A stretch of 64,000 nt of DNA from positions 248,001 through 312,000 of the forward strand of contig VYZB01000279.1 in assembly GCA_013397455.1 (NCBI GenBank), read 5' to 3'. The notes below the pieces were generated by a model that made no database searches, was not told the DNA's origin, and worked only from the letters and a program-made list of their open reading frames with translations. Below, piece after piece: positions 13,301 to 24,186 of this stretch (the first letter of the stretch is position 1; every line of letters starts with the position of its first letter). Source of the stretch: Crotophaga sulcirostris (lineage: Eukaryota; Chordata; Aves; Cuculiformes; Crotophagidae). The position numbers and the translations under genes were made by a program.

Positions 13301-16300
13301 CTCCTTGCCCTTTGCAAGGAGAGATTTCGTTGTGTTTGATGGAGAAACAAGCTGTTCCAATTTAAATCCCACTAAATTCAACCAGTAGAAAACTTCTGAG
13401 GTGCATGTGTTTGGCTTAGATTTCTGATGACTGTTTTTATGTATATTAACACTTACATAGTGACTTTTGACAGAGCTATTTTTAAAAGCCACTTTTGTGT
13501 CTTAATTTCAGCTGCAAAAAGATGTATCTGCACAGGCAAAACCACCTATTTGTCAGTCAAGAAAAAGCATTACTGCTTGATGACACAGTAGAAAGTGGAA
13601 ATTTTTGCCAAGTGTCTGAGAAAAGCAAGAATACACTTTGATTTTGAGGCAGCTTGCACTGATGTGTCTTTCAGATCCTACAAAAAATATTCGTTAAATT
13701 TTTGAAATCCTTCAGAATCACCAAAGAGCAGCTTATTCTGGGAGCCAGGGAGCTGATTTGAAGTTGCTGAGAAACCTACTATGCTTAATTAGAAAATTTA
13801 GTATATTGCAAGAGAAATTAGTTAGAAGAACTGCAATCTGGTTCCTTTGGCTATCTGTATCTAGGCTCCTGTGTCTTGCTGATGAACTGGGATGAATGCT
13901 CTTTGGCAAGAAAATAAAAATAGAATTTCCATTACACAATTATAATGCTCATCTAAATCATTAAATACAGACATCTTTATTAAAATATTTTTGCTTTGCT
14001 TCTGGGGGTCATATTTACATAAACACTGGAGAACAAATATTTAGAAGAGCTCAAGTGTTTAAGAATATAATTCTTACAAAACCTTAGGAGCAAGCAGGTT
14101 TTGTTGTTCCCAGATGTGCATAGCTGTTTCAAAACCTGGCTGCTACTTTAAATTTTAGAAAGACTAATCATTTGGTCTTTTAATTAACTGACCCATAACG
14201 TTTTGGATGCAGCATCTGATGGGATACAGAAGTCTAACTCTGTTGATAACTTGAATGCAACTCACATATTTTACAAAAAAAAAAAGCTCAGGCCTGGGCT
14301 CTGTTAAGCCTAGAAAATATAACTTAGACATAACCTGGGTGTAGCCCTTCAGTACATAGTGATATGATCTGTAAAAGAGTTGGAATGCTGGTCATCTCGA
14401 ATGCCGATTATGTCGGGCTTGGTGGACATAGATCTCCTGCATGCATATGCATGCTCAAAACAAGCAAGGTGAGTGTGCATACATACAACATGATCATGGC
14501 AAACCCAGGGCTACTGAGTGCATGCTTACTCAGCAAAGCTGAGACTGCTCCATTCAGCTTGGCAACCCTAGATATTAGCTGGTGACTGTTCAGGGTAGAG
14601 AAAGGAATGTTTGAGGAGGTGTCTGCAGGGCTGCTGATACTGTGGTAAGCTACTTGAACCATCCCATATACCTGAAGTAGTGTTTGGATATTGAATGACA
14701 ACAGCTAACATAGTAGTGCTAGCATAAATGATGACTTTAAGGGAGATACTTTGGTCTGCTGCCAAGCAATTACAATAAGTGGTGTTTAACTAGGTGTTAA
14801 CATGAAGGGGAAATTCTTTCTTCTGTGTTGTATAATTCAGAAGTTACCAGGTGAAGTCTGAAAGATGAAATGAAGAAAAAGAACACAGTGGAAAAGGATC
14901 CTATTGCTCTGTTACAACTCAGCTCAGATCTCTTGCTTAGTCTTCAAAAGCACAAGGACTGAGTCCCTAGGTGGGTTCCTGGTTTTAGATCCAACCTTCT
15001 GTACTGAACTTTTCTCTTCTTTAGATCAAATCTAAATTTTGGAATTTTGGAGAAGTGTGGACTTGAATGCAGAGTTTAATATCTGGCGGCTTTTGAGCTT
15101 AGGCATTTAGTCAAGATGTAGTGTTCTGATGCAGACTTTTACTTCAGGTCTGTTTCTAGTTTGAAATATTTTCATATTGAACTTGTTTGTTTCCAAGGCA
15201 GGGAGAAAGCAGGGCAGCCTTGGAGGAGGAGGGTGTTGTTTTCACTATATTTCGTTCCTTTACATTCTTTGTCACCTTGATTTATAAATATTTAGCTATG
15301 AGTATGCTTGATAGTTTGTCTTTGTCCTGTACCTGGACAGAAGGCTCCTGCAAGTAACCAGGATCCCTCGCCTGCCTTAGCCTATTTACCCCAAATATCC
15401 CTTAGTGCAGGGATGTGCTGAAAGAAGTCTGGGAACTGCTTCGGTCTCTGCACACATCACAGGGTCTTGAGCTCTTGTTCACTAGCAGGTGATCAGAGGC
15501 CATGAGCACTTTAGCTTCCCACCACTAGCTGCATTTCTTGATCAAGAAGTAAGGAATTCTTGTGGTATTTGCATAGAAATGGAGTTCTCATTATGGGAAA
15601 GAAGAATATTTAGATATCTGTACTAGCTCTCTTACTTGTCGATTTTCACCAGGGACTGGGAACTGGCATCATTCTTCCTCAGTAGATGCGAGGTGAATAA
15701 GTCACATTAGAGGACCTAAACAAAAAAAATTGCTTTATATTTTCAAGTGTGAGTATTCTCTCTCCACAGCACCAGGACATACAAGTAATTGGAAGTTCAT
15801 ATCTGTTAGTTGATGTGTGACCTTCTCAAATAGTGGTTTTCTGCTGATTTCACATGCTCATAAAGAAATTATGTTAATTACCTAAAATAAATAAATCTTC
15901 TCTTATATCAGTGCCTAAATGTAGTTGTATGAGTCTTAGATTCCTTTTCAGTTAACCTGAGGTAGTAGCAATGTGCAAGAGCATCACACAAAAGGAATTT
16001 ATGCCACTAATGATGTTGCAGCTGTCCAAAGACATCTGCTCTTTTTACTACTGTACATCTTTTAGTGATGTGACAAATGATATCGTTAAGATCATGGCAC
16101 AGAACGATAATGGGGATGTCAACCTGCAGAAAGATGAACACTACTTTCTGCTAACAGTTTGTTAGAAAGTCAGTGAGCATACGCAGTTGCACACAAATCT
16201 ATAAACATTGCTCTTTATTACATCAGGTCCTGTCTTTGATATCACTGAGGCCACTCCAATTGATTGTCCAGTTGGTGACTGTACTTCCTGGGGCACTGGA

Positions 16301-17000
16301 CCATTCTGAGTGAACAACATCAAATATCACAGGAACTTCATGGTCAGACTACCAGGTATTTTATTTTGCTCTTATCCCCCCACCTTAAACATCCATTTAA
16401 AAGGAGCTCTGACAACTTCACATAGATGACTGAAGTAGACATATCTTATGAGCTCCCCTCTTGCTCTCCTTCTCCCCCATCATTTGCAAAGTGAAATGGT
16501 CTATTTCAGTGTTTGTGTTTTATTGAACTGGCATTCCGTTACACCGCAGATCATTTCCAAGGCAACCATTCCTTTCCCAGACACACCACTGCAAAGTGCA
16601 GTACAAACATATTTCCTTGTGTGTATTTCAAGAAAGTCAGCCTTGGGGAAGGGCTGCCCTTTTTTTTTAGCTCAGCAATGCACACTGTTCCTTTGGTGCT
16701 GGTTTACCCTGACTGAATAAAATGTCTATATGCAATAGCTCATTTCTTCTTCTGATACTGCACGTGTGCATCACAGCTGGGTATGTGGTTTCAGCCTGCA
16801 CACACGCACCCCAGCATGTGACTGCACACCACAGTTGCACAGGCTGACAGTATGTGCTGGTGTGAGGCTGAGTGTGTGGCTTGGCGTAGGAACACCTAGA
16901 TAGCTCCCAGCTGGGTCTCTACCTACACCAAAGGCTTCCTTTCAGAAGAAGATGACAATGAATAATCTTCAAATCCAACAACTTGGACCTCAAACTTTGT
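10311..17000. other. Unique non-coding DNA with a POU-type palindrome
   Basis: No gene recognised. The longest open frame (12746-13087, plus, 113 codons) lies in very AT-rich DNA and has no family resemblance. The interval holds the perfect MORE-type palindrome at 14439-14454 (listed separately) and a TG/CA-rich stretch at about 16765-16880 with weak inverted symmetry. The block 12840-13100 has TAATTA cores and could be a conserved non-coding element, but that is a guess from composition. Confidence 0.5.
14439..14454. promoter_or_regulatory. Perfect palindrome containing MORE-type POU-dimer site
   Basis: GCATGCATATGCATGC is a perfect 16-base palindrome. Its core at 14441-14452, ATGCATATGCAT, is identical to the published MORE element (more palindromic Oct-factor recognition element) bound by Oct/POU homodimers. 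A second small palindrome, CATGATCATG, lies about 40 bases downstream. The match is read directly; regulatory use is inference, since a 12-mer can occur by chance in a genome of this size. Confidence 0.4.
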
Positions 17001-17150
17001 CAGGGAAAGTTTAGGCTTGATGTTAGGAAAAAGTTCTTCACTGAAAGGGTGATTGGCCATTGGAATGCGCTGCCCAGGGAGGTGGTGGAGTCGCCGTCCC
17101 TGGAGGTGTTTAAGAGGAGATTGGATGAGGCCCTCAGTGCCATGGTTTAG
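17001..17150 (+). pseudogene. CR1 ORF2 C-terminal fragment
   Basis: Last 49 codons plus TAG stop of CR1 ORF2, open and in frame, but with no start because the insertion is 5'-truncated. Recognised by [14 protein letters not shown] and [19 protein letters not shown]. No RT catalytic residue is included, so no activity is expected. Confidence 0.9.
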
Positions 17151-17247
17151 ATGATGGGTTGGTGTTAGTGTTGGGTTATAGGTTGAACTCGATGATCTCA
17201 GAGGTCCTTTCCAACCTTGTAATACTGTGAAACTGTGACACTGTGAC
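17001..17247 (+). mobile_element. Young CR1 LINE 3' end with intact ORF2 C-terminus
   Basis: CR1 fragment of about 247 bases in plus orientation. From 17001 the frame reads Q-G-K-F-R-L-D, then [28 protein letters not shown], and ends at a natural TAG (17148-17150): 49 codons without a break. The 3' UTR follows, with GATGATGGGTTGGTGTTAG, GAACTCGATGATCTCAGAGG and CCTTTCCAACCTTG, and a tail of ATACTGTG-type octamers drifting into AACTGTGACACTGTGAC. Several CpGs survive (near GCGCTG, GTCGCCGTC, CTCGATG) in a CpG-poor window, which also points to recent insertion. It is the longest copy here of the subfamily whose shorter tails lie at 24097, 40181, 41982 and 57392. Confidence 0.95.
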
Positions 17248-19130
17248 TTATTCCAACAGTGTGGCTGACTGTGAACTGGGGCTCGGGACCCACTTCAGGC
17301 GGTAGCAGTGTTTTCAATAGCTTGCAGCCACACTGCTTTTTGGGATTGCTGTTTGTGAAATCACCTTGTATTCATTCAGGGACACAGTTACCTGTAGAGA
17401 AACACTGGGTAGTACAGAGAGTGAAGTGCTACCTAAGTGATCTGAGTTTTAACTCCAGTTTGACATGACATTGTGGAGAAACTTGAGGAAGTAATTTTGC
17501 CTCTGTTATATGTGATTCTGGTGCTGTGCTTTTCTTATCATGCCTCAAGTGGATTTTACTCTCTGGCATTAGCTTGGGTAGTTATTTTCAGTCATGCAAG
17601 CAGGTAAATGTTTAAATCATTTAAAAAGCAAGCACAAGTACAATGTCGTTGTGATAAAATTGTCTCTATGCATGATAAATGTATGAGAGACAGACTGCTA
17701 GGCAGGAACTCCAGTTGCTTAGGTTCTCTCATTTGCCATTGTGTGTCTTTGGTACTCACCTGTCAGGTATTACAATGCCTGAGGACAGGTTGTATTAAGT
17801 ATCATGGCTGTGAAGGGCTGGAGCCTTGAGAAAGAAGCACCGGAGTGCCTTTATCATGACCACCACAGCTCTCTGTTAAAATTCCTGCTCTCTAGCCCTA
17901 AAACACTGACCTGTGTGGTACGGTTCCTCTTGTCACATTTTGTCTTTTTGCCCAAACAGACATTGTCCTTTACTGTGTATTTAAAGACTGCCTGAAAGCA
18001 ATGAAAGACTTTGTGCTTGGTGCTTATCTAGAATTTTTGGTGTATATAATAATTTTAAATGCTGCTTATAGAGGTTACAATTAAAAGGACAATGTTTATA
18101 AACAGCTGCTTCATTATAATTTTTGAGATAACACAGCTTACCCTGGTGTGCATGGGAAATACCAGGGGGTTTAGGGCACTCCAGTTAAGGTGGTTATTGA
18201 GTTATTCATATTTGCAGCACTGAATCTGTCTTTCAGGATGAGTCTCCACACTTGAGTTACTTAGTAAATCTTCAGGCAACTAACAGATTTGCATCAATCT
18301 TCAAAAATCCCAAGGTCCTGAAAGCTCCTGCCAATTTCAAGAGTGTAGATTTCCAAAACAACAACAGAAAATTGAATGGAAATTTTTTTCTGGATATCAA
18401 CACATCATTAAGTTTTTGACAGTCTCTCTGCCCTCTCATTTTGCTAAGTATTGATTATTCATTTCTTTTAGGTGGAGAAAGGAAAGGAGGAGGAAGATAT
18501 TTTAAAAAATTGAGTTATATTCAGCATTACTTTGAAAAAATTGTCACTTGCAAACAATTGTAAACATCCTTGGTGTTTGAATTTATTATGATTTGGCAGA
18601 GTTCTAACAATAGCATAAGAGAAAACAAATTAATAAAAGACGGTATTTTCCTTCTTTGATGGAGAACAAACTATAGCTCTTACAAAGAGGAGGATTGTTT
18701 GCATTGAGCAGTGTGGCTCATACAGATTAATAATAAAGCTGCAGGTTTTCTTATTTGAAATCTGTGGTCCCAGAAGATTTATGGTAGGGCAGAGAACTCA
18801 ATTTGATTCTGCTCAAAATTTGAGGCATGAAATGCTTAAGTCTAGAATTATTTTGAAGAGAGAGTACAAAGTAATTGAAAAGATAATTTTGAAGGAGGTA
18901 TGGCTTGAAAAAAAACCTATTTTTTTTGAAGTTAGGAGTTCTGCAATTAATTTTGTTCTTTTTACAAGAGCTGTAATGTGATTCTTCTGTGATTGCTTAA
19001 GGTCGGGCACTTGCCACTACTTTCAGGTAACTGATTCACAGTGTGGTTGCACCTTTAAATGACAGTTTGACTTTTCTCTGAGTTCTTTCCTGTCAAAACT
19101 AGTCATCACCAGTCTTCAAGCAACCCACAA
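17248..19130. other. Unique non-coding DNA, no gene seen
   Basis: Open frames up to 73 codons (17608-17829, plus), none recognisable. The 3' part (18480-18960) is strongly AT-rich. No repeat family seen. Confidence 0.55.
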
Positions 19131-19220
19131 TGGTGGTGTTCGTGTTGGCTTATAGGTTGGCTTATAGGTTGGACTTGATGATCTTGGAGGTCTCTTCCAA
19201 CCTGGTTATACTGTGTGAAA
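19131..19220 (+). mobile_element. Short CR1 3' tail
   Basis: About 90 bases from the CR1 3' UTR: TGGTGTTCGTGTTGG, then GGTTGGACTTGATGATC, CTTCCAACC and a degenerate tail ATACTGTGTG. It contains a 12-bp tandem duplication (TTGGCTTATAGG at 19145-19156 and again at 19157-19168) absent from sister copies. The 5' truncation point is close to that of four other short copies in the window. Confidence 0.88.
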
Positions 19221-22200
19221 CAATGTATTTCTTTAATCGGCTACCTTTTGGACTAGATTTTACTACAACTAGTTTTATTACTCTCTGTCAGCCTTCACAG
19301 TACAGTGTTAAAAAACAGCAACATTTTAAAAAGAGACCTTTAAATCTGACTGGTTGGTTGTGTTATATCCTTTTACTTGTTTTGTGACCGTTAAGGAATA
19401 CTGATAAATGTATTTTTAAGCTATCTTTTAAAGAATAAAGCCAAACCATTTTCTTAAATACCATTTATTGAAAAAGACAGGGCTTCATTCATGGACCCAG
19501 GTTTATTTATTTATCTCTGTTTCTATTTACTGTTGCAATTTGATGTCATGGGGTGGATTTCCAGTTGTGTCCCAATTTTATGCAAATTTATTTTCAGGTG
19601 GCTGCCAGAAAATGAGATTATACTTATTGATTGTTATGATTTTGATGGACATAAGCATTTGGATATGAGGCATTTGATTATCTCGTCCTGTAAGGATGAA
19701 TAAACTGCTTTTGTAAAGCATTTGACATCACCTTTCCCATCCTTTTCTTTCACTGTTGCGATTTCTTCTTTCTATACCCCAGGCTGTAATGTTTAGGCAC
19801 TCTTCTGAGTGGAGTTCCTTGGTGTAGCTCATCATACAGTGCTGTTTCTAAGAATGGCTTCTTATTATCTCTGTGCTAACTGTCAAGACACGTGGAGAAA
19901 GAAGTTTAATTTTAGAAGGTAAGATCCAAACATGCTTAAGTCGCTCTCAGTTCCTCTTAAGTGCTAGAGAGACACCACTTCAAACAACCATGTAAGTTAA
20001 GAACTGGATATTTCTGATTTGAGGCAAGTGTGTGTCTGTGGAGTCAAGCTGTGTCCTCAGATGCTTATGTGCTCTTCCCACTGGAGTCTAAGGTCTTCCT
20101 GCCTGGGAATGCAAAGCACATTTTGACGTGACACAGTGACTTGGGAATTAAGATGTTATGAATTTGCACTTTTGTTCTTACTGTTTTTGTTTAAGATAAA
20201 GGTGGGAGAAAATTAAATAGCCACCATGAGGCTAAACAGTCTCTTTGGTTTTCACAGAGCACAATTGTCTGTTGGGGAGATTTTAAATCCTGTATTTACA
20301 TTTTGAGATAAACGGTCTGCTTTTTATATATATTGCAGTATGTATTGCTTTTGAAAGCTTTACCTTTCTCTTTCCTGCTGCTGTTCTTCACAGTCCGCAT
20401 GTTATTAGCTTACCACCAATGAATGTAAATGATCCCATGCCACTTATTTTTAGACTGGAGGCTAAACCCAGTGAGTCACCATAACATGGCCATAACATGA
20501 AACATTCTTAGTTTTAGAAGGTCAACCTATGTCTTTCTCCTCCTGCCATTCTCGCAGAAGCATTTTATTGGAGAAGACTAATCTTGGTGATCGGGTTATT
20601 AGAGTTGCAGTTCTAGGCTTTACCATAAAAATGGGCTGAATGCCTCCATCATACCATTTCATCTCTTTTGCCTTGGTTTCCCCCACCTGTAGAGGGCTGC
20701 TGGTGCGATATTTGGACTTTGGACACTTGCAGATAAACTGGACATCAAAACCTCTTGCAAGCTGCAGAACTGATCAAAAGACCTCAGCTGAATGAGCTCA
20801 CATTAAATCAACACACTGCATCTTGCTGACGGAAATATTCCTTTGCCTTCCTCTGTAAATTATAAGTGTCTATGATTTGGGCAGTGTTTCTCCCAAGTGA
20901 GAGCACTGCCAGCTCAGCATTATGACTCTTTGAACAGCACTTTCCTATAATGGTAGGCTTTTAAAATATTTTATGGGGTATTTGTATGGGATGGAGTAAA
21001 ACTAAATAGAATTGCACCTAACATTTTCCAGAAAATTTGCTATAAACCTCTAACAGGGCAAAGCTCATTGCAAACTAATTAAAGGGCTGCTACTGAAATT
21101 AAACTTCTCTTTATTAGCCTCATTTGAATAGCTTGGAATATAGCAGTATAAACAGACCACAAGATTTTTAATCTTAAGATATAGTTGGTGTATTTAATAG
21201 TATTTCCCATTGTTTAATTGAAAGTAACAACAGCATACAAGTTCCAATCTTCAAAGATCATCTTTTAAAGCTGATCCAATATTTGGAAACCAACTTTCCA
21301 GCCAGTTCCCCACACTTTACATCACCTCCATGTGGTGGGCACTTTCTCTACTGTATTAGCACCCTGCAGCTCTGCTGTATGGGCTGGGGTTAGCTGTATC
21401 TAACAGTCCAATGGGTTTTGTCTTTATCTCAGAATTTGAACACCTTCTGTGTGAAATTTGAAGATGTAGCAATATCCTTGTGCTAAGAGATAAGTGAGAG
21501 ATGGTATCTGGCTTTAAATAGACTAGGTGCAGTGTTCTTCCAGCTTCTCCCTTTCTTCATTCTTTCCCAAGTGCCTAGGCTCTGGTAGGAGAGAAAACAA
21601 CAGATGCCATAATCTTGAGCCATAGAACATATCTTCCTATCTTCTGGTTTTATTTTTTCATCTTACCTCCTGAAATTTGGAGGAACTAAGCAGTATGTAT
21701 AGTAGATTTTAAAATTTTTAAACCAATTTTTAAACTTGTGTGGTAATTGCAGTGTCTACCCTGCTGTATATTTCATTAGATGCTGATAGTTTATTCATTA
21801 AGAGCTTTATTGTGAACACAGACATCTGATGCTTCAGTTGAAAGAAAAGGAAAAGTTTGAGAAATGTTTTATGCTGAATTCTGGTGCAAAAATTACAAAC
21901 AATATCTCTTCCTGATATATAATGCTGATTTTTCATGCTGGAATGTTCTCCCTATGAAATTTCATCCAAGAGTGCATTTTAATAGCTGAGTTCTTAACCT
22001 TTCCAAATAAAAGCGTATAATGGAAATAATGATAGAGTGAAATTCCACTATTAATTTGAGCTGTGTTAGGAAGCCTGAGTATAACATTATTCTATTACTT
22101 TTTTCTTTTTTGAAAATGAATATGTACTTCTGTCACTTGGCTTTGCACATATTCATACACTGTTTAGCACACTTTACTGAGATGGATGGGATATTACCTA

Positions 22201-24096
22201 GGTAATCTAGCTTATTTATCTTCAACACCACAACTTGTTCATGGCATTATTCATCAGTGGGACCTGTTAAACTGGAATGGATGATTTTTAGCAGTAATTT
22301 GTATGTGTTTTCAGTTGCAATAAATGCTGAAAACATTATATTTAGACACAAGTGTATTTTCACATAACAAAGCCCAGCTCAGTTCTGAAAAGTGCTTCAC
22401 AGACTTCATTCTCCACTGTGTTGTGCCCCTTGTAAGCTAGTGAGACCATGGACAACTTTGGTGTAGGAGTGATGGGGAAGTGATAGAACAGACCATGAAA
22501 TTCTGAATTCCCCAAGTGTTTTCCAATGTGTTATGAATGAAAGCTCATTATTGGCAGGCAGTAGTACATGTGAGCTCTAGCTCAGGTGACTCAGTTGCAC
22601 AGGAACTTGGAGAGAAAATTTGGGAGGCCTTGTTAAAGAGGTTAATGTGAAGGAATTCTTCATTTAAATCTGATTGCAGGCTCCCCATCTCAGCCCTTCT
22701 GAGCAGAGTCCTTAGGATGTAGGGTCTAATAAGCGCTTGGCTGATACACATGCCTTCTACAAAATTCTTGTTACTGGTGTGCTCATCTAAGCAACTTGGA
22801 GTCAATTGAAATGTCCAGCATGTCACAAGATGTTTTTAGTATTGTTCCAGCTAAGCTGATGCGCAGTCCCCGTAAGCCTCTTTTTAAACTCTGTCTCAAA
22901 TTCCTCACTGGAAAACTGGTCAGGCTCACAGTTCTGGACTCATCTTTAGTGCCACATCCTGTCTTCCAGCTCCAGCATATTCCTGCTGCTCTTTCATGAT
23001 GCCAGGCAGACTCAGGGCAGAAGAAGATCACAGCATGGCTTTCTGAGTGGCATCTATCTGGCCCCAAATGCACAGGGCCAAACAGACAGTTGTGATGGTA
23101 CAGCTCGGAGACAGCGAAAAGCCCCTAAGCATCATGTGCTTTGCTGGGAGAATGGAGAAGTCTTGTCTAGTGGTCAAGTGGTAAACAAGGAGAAAACAAA
23201 GCCCAAGTGCCTTTCTTCAGGCAGAAGCAGCACATAGCATGGGGAGTTACTTACAAGAGTGAAAAAGCCTTTAGGTCTACCCACTTAGGGCTTCTCTGAC
23301 AGGTTCTTGCTTTGACTGTGAAAAAATATATATGTTTTTTTGTCCACCAGTAAGTGGCAATGGAAGGGGGAAAGTAGGTTTCAAGTCCTCCTTATCATTA
23401 AAATTCAGACAGGAAGTTGCTGCTTTGGGGTGTTTTAATGACTCCCCAATGCTTTGGACTAAGAGATCTCCCAGACTACTGAAGAATGTTGTTACTCATT
23501 AGTTTGAAACCACAGTTTAGGAGCTTTTGATTTAAAAAGGATATTCCCTGACACTCCCTAATAGAAAGAAGATGTTAGAAACAAGCTGTGTACCTGCATA
23601 AGAAAATAACTTTTTGATGTAAATGTCTCATCAGCATAGGTCTGTCAACCTACATTTCAGGAAAAATGGATGTTTTCTTCATCATCCCTCTAGGCAATGG
23701 TGAATCATTAAAAAAGGCTTTTGTTTGTTTGCAGTGGAGTTGACCCTATGGGAGCATGGATGTCATGCATGATAGATTTATTGACAGGTAATATTTTGTT
23801 TGCAGCCCTACCAAGAAAAATATTTTCACTTCATAAGTATCACCTTCAGAAATTATTGAGTAGCTTTTCTCTTTAAATTATGAGTCTTTTGCAGCAGGGA
23901 GAATTCTTGACAGAAGCTGTCTGTAGGAACAGGAAACCTCCTCATATATCAGTAGCATTGACTCAGCAAGTAACCTCCCCTAGGGTTCATCTGCATGGCC
24001 CAGTGCTGTGCAGCAGACATACCCATGCTTTCTCAGAATGAGCTGCAGTAATGTAAAATTGTGAGCTGGTTTATCTTCCCTTTCAAGTATAGGTAT
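19221..24096. other. Unique non-coding DNA with possible ancient repeat and CNE candidate
   Basis: No gene recognised. Two overlapping minus frames (22548-22826 and 22783-23073, 92 and 96 codons) cover a block somewhat less AT-rich than its surroundings but match no family. 21061-21240 is AT-rich and full of homeobox-like cores (TAATTA at 21076). A faint L3/MIR-like tail lies at 20669-20696 and is listed separately. Confidence 0.5.
20669..20696 (+). repeat. Possible L3/MIR-like tail relic
   Basis: TGCCTTGGTTTCCCCCACCT, followed by GTAGAGGG, resembles the widely shared MIR/L3 3' motif (GCCTCAGTTTCCCCATCTGT and so on). The similarity spans under 30 bases, so chance or a different old repeat is possible. 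Confidence 0.3.
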
Positions 24097-24186
24097 ACAC
24101 AGTATCACAGTATCAAGGTATTACAAGGTTGGAAAGGACCTCTGAGATCATCGAGTTCAATCCATAGCCTAACACTAACATACCCT
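24097..24186 (-). mobile_element. Short CR1 3' tail
   Basis: Reverse-oriented copy of the same CR1 subfamily as 17001-17247. On plus it begins with the tail ACAGTATCACAGTATC, continues ACAAGGTTGGAAAGGACC, TCTGAGATCATCGAG, and ends at CCTAACACTAACATACC. Only about 90 bases of 3' UTR are present, with no coding part. Confidence 0.93.

Noticed and set aside
15958..15968. TGAGGTAGTAG, identical to the first 11 bases of let-7
   Set aside because: The sequence diverges immediately after, and no complementary 3p arm is found downstream, so there is no hairpin precursor.
16765..16880. TG/CA-rich stretch with partial inverted symmetry, possible hairpin
   Set aside because: Arms pair poorly with several gaps; better explained by shared TG/CA richness.
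22548..23073. Two overlapping minus frames, one with RTVSLTSFPV resembling a LINE RT motif (RPVSLTSVPG)
   Set aside because: The similarity is limited to about nine residues; neighbouring RT motifs are absent in any frame.
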